In this document: piece by piece, positions 8,291 to 16,878 of the stretch | Numbering within the stretch: position 1 is the stretch's first letter | Layout: every line of letters begins with the position of its first letter | NCBI RefSeq assembly: GCF_900316895.1 | Contig: NZ_ONER01000001.1 | Location: forward strand, 1 to 64,000 | DNA: 64,000 bases | Direction: 5' to 3' | Origin: an uncultured Methanobrevibacter sp. | GTDB taxonomy: Archaea; Methanobacteriota; Methanobacteria; Methanobacteriales; Methanobacteriaceae | Made by a program: the position numbers and the translations under genes | Notes under the pieces: model-generated | Seen by the model: only the letters and a program-made list of their open reading frames with translations | The model's database searches: none | What the model was told of the DNA's origin: nothing

Positions 8291-8917
8291 ATGAGAGAAA
8301 TTGAATTTAATTTGGATGAAAATCCCTTTATGAATTTCTTATCAGCACGCTATGCGATGTCTGCAAGAGTCAATGTTGAAAAGATGTGGAACTGGTGCCA
8401 TGAAAATGACAGGTCATTTTTCATAATGAGTCTGGGATGCCTTATGAATGCAGTCAATTCAGTTCCTGAACTGAAAAGAAGAATAATTGACGGTAAAGCA
8501 GTTGAATATGACTATCTTGACGGAGTATCTCCGATAATGGATGAAGGAAACGAAATCTATAAGGAAATGAGAGTCAAGACCCCACAGGAATTTGACGATA
8601 TCCTGACCTGGCATGACTATGTCAGGGAGTTGTCTTCGGACATACTTTCCGGCAAAAAAGAGGGATTCTTCATTGAGATGGAAAAGAGGGACTTGACAAA
8701 CATTGCAAACTTTTCCTGCATCCCATGGGTTGACTTTGACATGATTACCAACTGTGTCGTTGACGGAAATGCAATTCAACCTTTGATAACATGGGGAAAA
8801 GTCAACAAAGACTTTGAAATGAGCGTTTCAATAACCGTTTCCCATATATTCGTCAATGGCAGGGAATTGGCTCATTTTTATGAAAATGCCCAAAATGAAT
8901 TCAACAGCATCGGTTAA
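8291..8917 (+). CDS. Chloramphenicol acetyltransferase-like protein (CAT fold)
   Basis: A 208-residue protein of typical CAT length. The N-terminus (NPFMNFLSARYAMSARVNV) and the C-terminal SHIFVNGREL match CAT-family blocks. The catalytic HxxxDG motif reads HIFVNG: the histidine is kept and the aspartate is Asn. CAT-like proteins in anaerobes need not modify chloramphenicol, so the substrate is unknown. AGGTT lies about eight bases before the ATG. The gene is divergent from the Nox-like gene, and its stop overlaps the 3' end of the convergent C39-like gene by four bases. Confidence 0.75.
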   Translation: MREIEFNLDENPFMNFLSARYAMSARVNVEKMWNWCHENDRSFFIMSLGCLMNAVNSVPELKRRIIDGKAVEYDYLDGVSPIMDEGNEIYKEMRVKTPQEFDDILTWHDYVRELSSDILSGKKEGFFIEMEKRDLTNIANFSCIPWVDFDMITNCVVDGNAIQPLITWGKVNKDFEMSVSITVSHIFVNGRELAHFYENAQNEFNSIG

Positions 8918-10557
8918 ATCTTAATGTTTGGAATTCTTTCATTGACATTTTGTCTATTCCATTTTCCGCCCATGCTTGAATAATAGTTTTTCAATTGTTT
9001 TTTAACATTTTTTGATAACTTGTATTTAGGTTTAATTACCAGACCCACTCCGGCAAACTTGGATTTCAACTTTTTAACGGACACCCAATCTGTCGGAACA
9101 TGTCTGCATCCGTCATTGTAGCTTCCATATGAATTGCTCACCAAAACCTTCTTGCCGTCGGGACTTACATCTATAATGGATATATAATGATTTGGAAGAA
9201 ATGCTATCAGCGCTGAACCCTTTTTCAGTTTCTTTATGGCGCTTTTGAAAGAATCTCCATAGAAATATTTTACACTGCAATGATTTCTTTCTATAATCTT
9301 TTTAAGAACAGGAATATTAATTCCACTGGTAACATGGCCTTTTACCTGGAAGTATTTTTCTGAACGGAAATTCTTTAGAACCTGAGAGCAGACACTGGCT
9401 GATGTGGGTCCGCAGGTATACTCTGTATTTTGAATATCCCTAACTTCAGAGTAGGTATATGATTTTCCCTTAAGTGACACTGTAACGGTTTTTGGCCAGT
9501 ATTTATACTTATTCTTCTTAACGACTTTAGTGTAAATTTTCCTTTCTATAACATTCCATTCTTCACGCTTGAGGATGTGATAAACCTTTGGGGAAAGCTT
9601 TGTTTTGAAAAATGTATATTTAGACAATTTGCCATATAAATACAGACCATAGCTATCCCGTTTCATTACTTCAAGATAATGTGATTTTTTTAGAGTATAT
9701 TGAGCATCACCATCTCCCATCACAAAGTTTTTAGGCATCAAATCAACATCGGGAACGCCGCCTTTAGTTGGAACCTTCTTCTTTAAAGGATTTATGACAT
9801 TGCCCTTAATGCATTTTACTGTTTTGGATTGCTCAAAATCCCCGTAGGTTACTGTGACCTTATAATTATTAGGGCTGACATTAGGCTTAAAGACGACAAA
9901 CCCCTCCTTATTGGTTTTCATTTTAAAAACTTTATTTCCAACCTTAATTTGGATATTCTTATTGGAAATTAAGGTTAAGGGACCGTGCAGATAGACTCTA
10001 AGATACCCGTTGGTAAGCAGTCGGGAGTTTCCAATCTCGATTGAAACCGCTTTTATGATCTTTACGTTGACCGTTTGAGAAAATGCGTTATAGTCCGCAT
10101 CACCACTATAGGAAATTTTCAGATTTACATTTGATTTGGGCATGTCAATCAGGATAGTGAACTTGCCTTTTCCATCTGTGGTCTTTTTATAATCCTTTCC
10201 ATTTAGATTTATTATTAATGTTTTTCCGGCCACATACTTACCGCTTGAGTCAGTCAAATACATGATATAATTATTTCCCTGTTTAACAGAAGTGGAATCA
10301 GTTTTAACAGTCAAATTCTTTTTTGATGACTCGACACCGATGGAATTATCTCCATAACTTTCAGAAATTCCCAACTGATTTGAATTGTCATTATCAGGGC
10401 TTGAAATTTCCTGAACCGAAGTATTAAGTGATATAGGTTCATCCTCACTATCTGCCTGGACGATATCAGTTGAATTGACATCAACAGCGGATACGAATCC
10501 AACGGCTAAAAATAATAAAATTGATAAAATAAATAAAAATTTCAGGTTTTTCATCAT
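8914..10557 (-). CDS. Secreted Ig-like protein with C39-like cysteine peptidase domain
   Basis: The start is set at 10557 (MMKNLKFLFILSILLFLAVG), a signal peptide with a TATA box 20 bases upstream; a longer frame extends to 10626. The 547-residue protein has a low-complexity linker, two Ig-like modules (residues ~80-270), then a papain-like domain with NTEYTCGPTSASVC (Cys ~382), PNHYISIIDVS (His ~457) and a nearby Asp/Asn. This is the C39-like fold, to which methanogen pseudomurein endoisopeptidases are related. Cell-wall cleavage or self-processing is inferred. No C-terminal membrane anchor is seen. Confidence 0.75.
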   Translation of the reverse strand: MMKNLKFLFILSILLFLAVGFVSAVDVNSTDIVQADSEDEPISLNTSVQEISSPDNDNSNQLGISESYGDNSIGVESSKKNLTVKTDSTSVKQGNNYIMYLTDSSGKYVAGKTLIINLNGKDYKKTTDGKGKFTILIDMPKSNVNLKISYSGDADYNAFSQTVNVKIIKAVSIEIGNSRLLTNGYLRVYLHGPLTLISNKNIQIKVGNKVFKMKTNKEGFVVFKPNVSPNNYKVTVTYGDFEQSKTVKCIKGNVINPLKKKVPTKGGVPDVDLMPKNFVMGDGDAQYTLKKSHYLEVMKRDSYGLYLYGKLSKYTFFKTKLSPKVYHILKREEWNVIERKIYTKVVKKNKYKYWPKTVTVSLKGKSYTYSEVRDIQNTEYTCGPTSASVCSQVLKNFRSEKYFQVKGHVTSGINIPVLKKIIERNHCSVKYFYGDSFKSAIKKLKKGSALIAFLPNHYISIIDVSPDGKKVLVSNSYGSYNDGCRHVPTDWVSVKKLKSKFAGVGLVIKPKYKLSKNVKKQLKNYYSSMGGKWNRQNVNERIPNIKI

Positions 10558-10576
10558 ATTAAGGTTAAATTTAATA

Positions 10577-10586
10577 TTATATAAAA
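10577..10586 (-). promoter_or_regulatory. TATA box of the C39-like peptidase gene
   Basis: On the minus strand TTTTATATAA lies 20-29 bases before the ATG at 10557, with no ribosome binding site in between, as expected for a leaderless archaeal message. Confidence 0.45.
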
Positions 10587-10629
10587 TTATGGCAATTTCA
10601 AAATAGAATATTATGTTAAAACACAAAAA

Positions 10630-10956
10630 CTAATCGTCTTTTGATTCGATGTCAGTTGCTTCAAGTTTCATGATAACCGGCCTGAGGCCATCATTGCATG
10701 ACACTATTGCAACACCTGGAGTTTTAATCCAATCGGAGTAATACCATATCTCCTGAACTCCATGTGCCAAGGCGAAGACATACTGGTATATAGCTTTCCA
10801 TGCTTCATCACAGAATCCGTCAGGCTTTGCATAATCCGCATAGTATACCTCACCTTCCTTCATCAGAGGGCATGTTGTAAGACCGTCAACACCAAATTCT
10901 TTTGCAAGATCTTCCTGAAATGTTGTCTTTAAAATTGTAATCTTAACTTTTTTCAT
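10630..10956 (-). CDS. TIGR04076-type conserved small protein
   Basis: A 108-residue protein. An in-frame extension to 11049 runs into the adhesin gene upstream, so the ATG at 10956 (MKKVKITILKTTFQEDLA) is preferred; it lies 31 bases after the adhesin stop. The sequence has the hallmarks of the TIGR04076 family: GLTTCPLMKEG, the FCDEAWKAIYQYVFALAHG block and a Cys-Asn-Asp-Gly near the C-terminus. The conserved cysteines suggest a metal or redox role, but the family is uncharacterised. Confidence 0.75.
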   Translation of the reverse strand: MKKVKITILKTTFQEDLAKEFGVDGLTTCPLMKEGEVYYADYAKPDGFCDEAWKAIYQYVFALAHGVQEIWYYSDWIKTPGVAIVSCNDGLRPVIMKLEATDIESKDD

Positions 10957-10987
10957 ACAATCAGTTACTTGAATTTTTTTAACTAGT

Positions 10988-13309
10988 TCATTTCTTAACT
11001 GTGATTTTAGCGGATTGGGATAATGCTGTATAATATTTATTGCCCGCATATTTGGCGGTTGCGGTATATTTGCCTTTTTTATTCAATTTGGTGATTTTAA
11101 AAGTGGCCCTTCCATTTGAATTTGTCTTGGCAACATATGTTTTCCCATTTACTTTCAATGTGACTTTGGTATTTTTCATGACCCTATAACGATTATCCTT
11201 TAAAATCATGTAGAACTTTTTAATCTTTTCTTTTGCAAAATATTTCATCTTTGATACAATAATGAACGGTTTTGCCTTTTTAACTGTTATTGTAGCGGAA
11301 GCTGATGACTTGAAGTATTTGCTGTTTCCGTTAAAAGTGACTGCGACATTATGTGTACCCGGAGCGTAACTGGATGTGTCCAATAATATCTGACCGTTTT
11401 TGTTAGTGGTATATGTTTTTATAACACCGCCGACATTTACCTTTACCTGAGTATTTTTGATTACTGAACCGTCTGCATCATGCAGGTTTATAATAAGAGG
11501 ATTGTTAATGCCATAGGTTGCGGTTACGCTTTTAACATAAAATGAAGATGCCTTTTTAATAGTTATATGGCTTGTGACCGGATCGGCATTATAGTTGCTG
11601 TCGTCCACACTCACCACCAGGGTGAATTCTCCAAGATCCAGATCTACAAAACAAGTCCCTCCGCTAAAACATGATGAAACAAATACTAATCTATTATCTG
11701 AATCGTATATTTTCACTAATGACTTGATGTTGTTTATCATGTAGCTTTGGGAATCTGATAATATTACATGGATATCATAGCCAAAACCGTAAATCGCTTC
11801 AAAGCCTGAAACAGTCAATTTATATTTTGGAAGATTATCTTTTAATATACAATCTGTAAGGGAGGTTCTGTAATACGCTCCACCGGAAATCTCTGCTACG
11901 TTTTTTGTGAAATTTGAACTGACAGCGGCCCCACTATACATCGCTCCGCCGGTCTTTGCATAATTTTCAATGAAACTGCATAAAACTGCAGAGCCGCCAT
12001 AGATTGCACCGCCTTCATTGGCATTGTTATCTATAAAAATACAGTCATTAACGAAGTTACCATAAATTGCTCCACCTAATTGAGCATGATTTTCCTCGAA
12101 TTTGGAATTCAATGAATCCCCTTCACAAGCCCCTGCCCTATATGCAGAATTATCTATAAAGAAGCAGTCTTCAGAATATCCTTTTATTCCACCGCTTGAA
12201 CTGGTTGCATAATTACTTATGAAAGTACAGTTTTTAGCAGAACTTCCATACATCGCTCCACCTTCCTGAGCATGATTTCTTCTGAATTCACAGCCATAAG
12301 CATAAATATTGTTTAATGCGCCACCTCTTTCATTTGCATAATTGTTAAAGAATATTGAATTTTCAACAGAATGAACATTTCCGGAAATGGCTCCTCCATG
12401 GTTTGCATGATTGTCCCAAAACTCGGAATTGTTTACATAAGATGCATAAACTGCTCCTCCTTCATTTACTGCATAATTATTAACAAAGGAACAATTGTTA
12501 GCAAAGCATCCTCCTCCAATTGCTCCGCCGAAAGTGGAAGCATTATTATAATTGAAATAACATTTGATTAAATTAGCATTTGATGCGGCTCCATATTTTA
12601 ACGCAGAATTTCTATTGAATGTGCAATTATAAGCGGAACCTCCTTCCATTGCACCTGAGCTAACAAGGGCATAATTGGATGTAAATTCACAATATACTGC
12701 ATATGTATCATATATTGCACCGCCGAATGATGCCTCATTTGACTTAAAATTACATTTTTCAGCAGACCCATTATATATTGCACCACCATTCATTGCAGTA
12801 TTGTCCTTAAATGTACAGTTCACTGCATAACCATTGAGGATAGCGCCACCAAAATTATCTGCCTTATTTGAAATAAATTTACAATCTATGACCGAATAGG
12901 AGTTTCCGGTTATTGCTCCTCCGTTTTGAGCATATCCATTTACAAACTTAACTCCATTAATAAAGACATTGCCAGATATGATGTTGAATATTCTTGCATT
13001 GCCGGTAGCATTAATCATATGTCCATTACCGAATATGTTAACAGACCTGTTAATCAAAATTCCATCCTTAAACTTGGAATCTGTATCATTATCAAATGTA
13101 AAATCATGATCAAAATATATATTCCTGTCATTGTTGTCATTTATTTCATGATTTAACTCTACGAAATTATTTGCAGATGCATTCAGCACGGCCTCATCAT
13201 CAAAAATAGCAACATCATTTTCACAAGTTATATTATCTTGTGCATGAACGACTGAAAGAGCAAATAAGCTAGCTAAAATAATGATAATGATAATTTTTTT
13301 ATTTAACAA
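10988..13309 (-). CDS. Adhesin-like protein: beta-helix plus Ig-like repeats
   Basis: A ~773-residue surface protein. A GTG at 13318 is possible, but the GGAGTGAT ribosome binding site overlaps it, so TTG at 13309 is the better start. A signal peptide (IIIIIILASLFALSVVHA) is followed by ~450 residues of short repeats of the type GGAIYG..NCxFxxNxA, a right-handed beta-helix like polymorphic outer membrane proteins. Three Ig-like modules end in ITVKK. There is no membrane anchor or wall-binding domain that I recognise. Such proteins are expected at the methanogen cell surface in adhesion; the binding partner is unknown. Confidence 0.85.
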   Translation of the reverse strand: MLNKKIIIIIILASLFALSVVHAQDNITCENDVAIFDDEAVLNASANNFVELNHEINDNNDRNIYFDHDFTFDNDTDSKFKDGILINRSVNIFGNGHMINATGNARIFNIISGNVFINGVKFVNGYAQNGGAITGNSYSVIDCKFISNKADNFGGAILNGYAVNCTFKDNTAMNGGAIYNGSAEKCNFKSNEASFGGAIYDTYAVYCEFTSNYALVSSGAMEGGSAYNCTFNRNSALKYGAASNANLIKCYFNYNNASTFGGAIGGGCFANNCSFVNNYAVNEGGAVYASYVNNSEFWDNHANHGGAISGNVHSVENSIFFNNYANERGGALNNIYAYGCEFRRNHAQEGGAMYGSSAKNCTFISNYATSSSGGIKGYSEDCFFIDNSAYRAGACEGDSLNSKFEENHAQLGGAIYGNFVNDCIFIDNNANEGGAIYGGSAVLCSFIENYAKTGGAMYSGAAVSSNFTKNVAEISGGAYYRTSLTDCILKDNLPKYKLTVSGFEAIYGFGYDIHVILSDSQSYMINNIKSLVKIYDSDNRLVFVSSCFSGGTCFVDLDLGEFTLVVSVDDSNYNADPVTSHITIKKASSFYVKSVTATYGINNPLIINLHDADGSVIKNTQVKVNVGGVIKTYTTNKNGQILLDTSSYAPGTHNVAVTFNGNSKYFKSSASATITVKKAKPFIIVSKMKYFAKEKIKKFYMILKDNRYRVMKNTKVTLKVNGKTYVAKTNSNGRATFKITKLNKKGKYTATAKYAGNKYYTALSQSAKITVKK

Positions 13310-13338
13310 CTTTATCACTCCAAATCATTCAAATATAT

Positions 13339-13367
13339 ACAAATATTTGTAAAAAATAGTATATAAA
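13339..13367 (-). promoter_or_regulatory. TATA box and palindrome before the adhesin gene
   Basis: On the minus strand a TATA motif (TTTATATACT, 13358-13367) overlaps the end of the MutH-like gene. A perfect 12-base palindrome (ACAAATATTTGT, 13339-13350) lies between the TATA box and the expected start of transcription, a position suited to a repressor site. Confidence 0.4.
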
Positions 13368-13862
13368 CTAATAAGGTTTAATACTTATTTCATTAATGAT
13401 TTTTTGCAGATATTTCTTTTTTAAAACAAGTTCGCGTTTATTTGCCAATTTATCGCTATTTGGTTGAGGAACTTTATCATTCAATCTTGAAGCTCCCAAG
13501 TATTTTGTATCTCCTTCCCTTAATTTATGGGCTTCACCATTGTCAATGGCCTTTTTGATAATATAATAATCATAAAATAGAATATCAAAATCATTGCTTA
13601 GGTAATATATTTCTAAATCAGTAATAAGACCAGTTTCATCATACCAAACAATCAACAATGATTCTTTTTTAAATAATTGCGAAAATGAAATAAGGTTAAA
13701 ATAATCCAAATCGGCCAGTTTGAATTTATCCGACGGATATCGTTTACCGCAAAGTTTGGTTGAATACTTTAACGGAGCGATGAAAAAAAATTTTGATTCA
13801 TTTAAGGTTACTTCATTAATATTTTTTCCAATTAATGCCTCAAATGAATCCATATTAATCAA
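13368..13862 (-). CDS. MutH/Sau3AI-like domain protein, apparently truncated
   Basis: A 164-residue protein. Residues ~105-155 (DNGEAHKLREGDTKYLGA, then PQPNSDKLANKRELVLKKKYL) closely resemble the C-terminal half of the Sau3AI/MutH nuclease domain as I remember it. Upstream, LNESKFF aligns with the catalytic V-E-L-K block, keeping E and K (Glu22, Lys24). The catalytic Asp expected seven residues before the Glu is absent, and the ~60 N-terminal residues of the usual domain are missing. No methylase is adjacent. It lies one base after npdG. It may be an inactive remnant or a repurposed DNA-binding domain. Confidence 0.5.
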   Translation of the reverse strand: MINMDSFEALIGKNINEVTLNESKFFFIAPLKYSTKLCGKRYPSDKFKLADLDYFNLISFSQLFKKESLLIVWYDETGLITDLEIYYLSNDFDILFYDYYIIKKAIDNGEAHKLREGDTKYLGASRLNDKVPQPNSDKLANKRELVLKKKYLQKIINEISIKPY

Positions 13863-13863
13863 A

Positions 13864-14550
13864 TCAGTCTTTGTCGAGTGCAGGAATACCAGTAATTCTT
13901 AAACCACCATAATGTGATTTGTATTTAATGTTTAAACCAATTAACAGTGGAGTGATTTTTTCGATGATTCTTGCTTTTTCAAGTATTCCACAGTCAATTG
14001 TTTTAATGCCAGGAATTTTGTCAATAATTTCAGCAGCAGTTGCTTTAGCATCTTTATCATCACCTGCAATCAAACAGTCACAGTCGATTTCTTCCGGAAT
14101 GTTTGAAAGGTGAGAGTTTGAGATGTTACAAAATGCGCAGATTACTTTTGCACCGGTTCCATCGAGAATGGAAGCAGTCCTTTCAGCAGCAGATCCTTCC
14201 ATAAGGTCAATGAATCTGAATGGCTTTCCGCCAATAGCAGTTTCCAGTGGTACTGTAGCATCCATAACAATCTTGTCGTTACAGAACTCCTTGATGCCTT
14301 CAACTGTTGGTTTTTGAGCAGCTAAAGGTACTGTTAGGATCAATACGTCTCCTTCACGAGCAGCATCTTCATTTGCCATACCCACCATGTTTAAGTCATA
14401 ATCTGCCAATTCTTCTTTTGCCTTTGCAACTACATCGAGTGCTTTTTCTTCTTTTCTTGAACCGACAATTACATCAACACCGGCAATAGCCAATCTTTCT
14501 GCAATTCCAAGTCCTTGTGGTCCAGTTCCGCCTATTACACTTACTTTCAT
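13864..14550 (-). CDS. npdG: F420-dependent NADP reductase (NADPH:F420 oxidoreductase)
   Basis: A 228-residue protein with the N-terminal NADP-binding motif GGTGPQGLGIAERLA, then VIVGSRKEEKA, the pattern of Fno/NpdG. It moves hydride between F420H2 and NADP+, which in methanogens supplies NADPH for biosynthesis from hydrogen-derived F420H2. Length and motif order are normal. GGGTGAT three bases before the ATG is a strong ribosome binding site. It is nine bases downstream of the DUF2284 gene in one operon. Confidence 0.92.
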   Translation of the reverse strand: MKVSVIGGTGPQGLGIAERLAIAGVDVIVGSRKEEKALDVVAKAKEELADYDLNMVGMANEDAAREGDVLILTVPLAAQKPTVEGIKEFCNDKIVMDATVPLETAIGGKPFRFIDLMEGSAAERTASILDGTGAKVICAFCNISNSHLSNIPEEIDCDCLIAGDDKDAKATAAEIIDKIPGIKTIDCGILEKARIIEKITPLLIGLNIKYKSHYGGLRITGIPALDKD

Positions 14551-14559
14551 GATATCACC

Positions 14560-15111
14560 CTATTTCTTATCATAAAGCAGGCCACCAACAAATATCAAGT
14601 ATTCAGGTAGCTTACCATCATGAGCATAATGTATTTTTAATCCGAAAATATCCTCTACAGTCTGGTCAACATCAGCTCCCAATGCCTCTAAAGGATATCG
14701 CATCTTAAACGGCATTTTACAATGCATGCCGAATTCCCTTGTACACTTCATGCATAAATTGCATTTGCCTAAATACAATCCCTGGGAATCCTCATTCTCC
14801 AGGACATAAATCTCATTCATCAATCTGGCTTTAAACCTTTCAAATCTCTTTAAAATATGATTCAATTCAATTTCAGAAAAGGTGTGTTCCAATTCCTCAT
14901 CCGAAAATTCAATTTTGAATGCAACAATCTTAAGTTTATTGTATGAGTTCCATAACTCATCAACATCAAAATCAAAAGGAGGATAGCTCCAATTATATCC
15001 AAGCATTTCCTGCTCTTCAATACATAGTTTGGAGAATTTTTCAAAGTCTACATAGTTCTTGAAGTATTCTTCAACATCAACATCCGCTGTGAGTTTTTTA
15101 ATCTCAGACAT
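14560..15111 (-). CDS. DUF2284-type cysteine-rich metal-binding protein
   Basis: A 183-residue protein. Near residues 116-135 it has CNLCMKCTREFGMHCKMP, a CxxCxxC...C pattern expected to bind an iron-sulfur cluster or another metal, typical of the DUF2284 family of methanogens and other anaerobes. The rest is helical with no membrane segment. A TATA-like stretch in the 43 bases before it and the lack of a ribosome binding site suggest it heads the operon with npdG. A redox-partner role for NpdG is only a guess from position. Confidence 0.75.
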   Translation of the reverse strand: MSEIKKLTADVDVEEYFKNYVDFEKFSKLCIEEQEMLGYNWSYPPFDFDVDELWNSYNKLKIVAFKIEFSDEELEHTFSEIELNHILKRFERFKARLMNEIYVLENEDSQGLYLGKCNLCMKCTREFGMHCKMPFKMRYPLEALGADVDQTVEDIFGLKIHYAHDGKLPEYLIFVGGLLYDKK

Positions 15112-15154
15112 ACTTAATAATATAGCAATTTAATATAATAAAAGTTTCTAAAAA

Positions 15155-15499
15155 TTAGCCGTCGAGCACACGGTTGAGGGCAATTTTTTTATGATTGTAA
15201 TTTATTGACTTGTTAGTGTCGTTAAGTGATTTTTTTAGGGTATTGACAATCGCATTTATCAGTTCATCATCAAAATCAATGCATTGACCTCCTCTGAACT
15301 CACAAACTTTAGAAATCTTTTCATCCTCTAAAAAATCAATGTATTCCTTCCAGTCATAGTCAATTTCATCAATCAAAATCTTGAGGTCAAGGAGTTTGTC
15401 ATTAAGTCGTGACGCTTTTTTCAATGCTTTCAATTCAATGTCTGACAATTCCTTTAATTCGCTTTGATCATATTCATAAATATATGTTTTTTCACTCAT
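15155..15499 (-). CDS. Unknown 114-residue helical protein
   Basis: The start is ATG 15499 rather than 15532, because AAGGTGAT lies three bases before it. That ribosome binding site includes the TGA stop of the MATE gene, so the two are coupled. The protein is charged and helical, with a heptad-like region (IELKALKKASRLNDKLLDL) and one CEFRGGQC pair. I do not recognise a family. It is the last gene of the operon that starts at 20733. Confidence 0.6.
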   Translation of the reverse strand: MSEKTYIYEYDQSELKELSDIELKALKKASRLNDKLLDLKILIDEIDYDWKEYIDFLEDEKISKVCEFRGGQCIDFDDELINAIVNTLKKSLNDTNKSINYNHKKIALNRVLDG

Positions 15500-15503
15500 C
15501 AAA

Positions 15504-16874
15504 TCACCTTTTGGCAGTGAAGTAGCTCTCATGTTTGTTCAAATAATAATTAATGTAAATGTAATTAAAGATACATCCTATAGACATTCCAACAACCATT
15601 CCAATGTAAATTCCAATGTCTGCAAGATTGAATACGAATGCAAAGAGTCCTGCAAAGAGAACCTCCAAAATGAATGCCCTTAAAAATGTCAGGGAAAGTG
15701 ATATAGTGCCTTTGCCCATTGCCTGGAATAGGTTCCCGGCAAGAATACCGAAAGGCATCAATACTATAAAGAAGCATAGGATATGCAGGCAATCGATAAC
15801 CCTTGCGGACAGTACAGCCGCATCTGCAGAGTATGAGAAAATATATGACAACGGCTCGGCAAATACGAACAGGAATGCGCATATTATAACTGAAGATATC
15901 AGTCCCAGCTTTACGCCATAATTTAAGGCTGTCTTGAAGTTACTCAGGTTACGTGCCCCATAAGCAGCTCCTCCAACAGTCAATGCTGCCATACCAATAC
16001 CTATCAGCGGAGCCATACCCATTGCAACCAATCTCCATGTGGCAGTATATGCCGCAACGGCAACTGTTCCTGAAAGCATTGTCAGCCAGTAATTCATAAG
16101 AATTGAAACAAACGAAAGGATAAACTGCTCAAGACTTGCAGGAATTCCGACAACAAGGATATCCTTGTATATTCCAAAATCCCTCTTGTATTCACTCATT
16201 TTGACTTCCAAAAAACTGTCCCTTTTGTAAAACATCCAGTAAATCATCAAAAACATTGGAAGTGTGCCTGACAAAACTGTAGCAACTGCCGCACCTCCGA
16301 CTCCAAGATTAAAATAATAAATGAATATCGGATCCAAAATCATGTTTATGACGGCTGTAAAAAGCAGAGGATATGATGCGCGTCTTATTTCACCCTGTGA
16401 CCTGAAGACGGCAGCCATCATCGCCGGAATAAATATTGAAAATATACCTCCAAGGACGATGGTTCCATATGTCATTGTCAAATCTATGATTTCTCCGGCC
16501 CCCATTACCAAAAGAAGTGGTTTTAAGACAATAAGCATGAAAACAGTTGCGATAACTGTCACTATTATGCTCAGCAATATCGAATGGATTGCACTGTTTC
16601 CCGCATTGTGATAGTCCTCAGCTCCGATGTATCTTGCAATCAGACTGTTTGAACCTGCACCCATACCGTTTGCAAATCCGACCATCGCCAAAAATAAAGG
16701 TGTTACAAAACCAACTGCTGCAAGAGCGTCAGGACCCAAACCGGATACCCATATCCCGTCGATAATGTTATTCAGCATCATAAATAAGTTTGAAATAATG
16801 ATAGGTAATGCCAACTTATTTATAGCCTTTTTCGGATGGTTAACTATCAAATCGATTTCTTCAGTCTTTTCCAT
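15504..16874 (-). CDS. MATE family multidrug/cation efflux transporter
   Basis: A 456-residue protein with twelve hydrophobic segments in two similar halves. Both open like MATE proteins (ISNLFMMLNNIIDGIWVSGL and VGIPASLEQFILSFVSILMN). The LIARYIGAEDYHNA loop is typical of the NorM/DinF/MatE group. It would export drugs or metabolites in exchange for H+ or Na+; the substrate is unknown. It begins four bases after the cca stop, so it is in the same operon, although its function is unrelated. Confidence 0.88.
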   Translation of the reverse strand: MEKTEEIDLIVNHPKKAINKLALPIIISNLFMMLNNIIDGIWVSGLGPDALAAVGFVTPLFLAMVGFANGMGAGSNSLIARYIGAEDYHNAGNSAIHSILLSIIVTVIATVFMLIVLKPLLLVMGAGEIIDLTMTYGTIVLGGIFSIFIPAMMAAVFRSQGEIRRASYPLLFTAVINMILDPIFIYYFNLGVGGAAVATVLSGTLPMFLMIYWMFYKRDSFLEVKMSEYKRDFGIYKDILVVGIPASLEQFILSFVSILMNYWLTMLSGTVAVAAYTATWRLVAMGMAPLIGIGMAALTVGGAAYGARNLSNFKTALNYGVKLGLISSVIICAFLFVFAEPLSYIFSYSADAAVLSARVIDCLHILCFFIVLMPFGILAGNLFQAMGKGTISLSLTFLRAFILEVLFAGLFAFVFNLADIGIYIGMVVGMSIGCIFNYIYINYYLNKHESYFTAKR

Positions 16875-16878
16875 TTAT

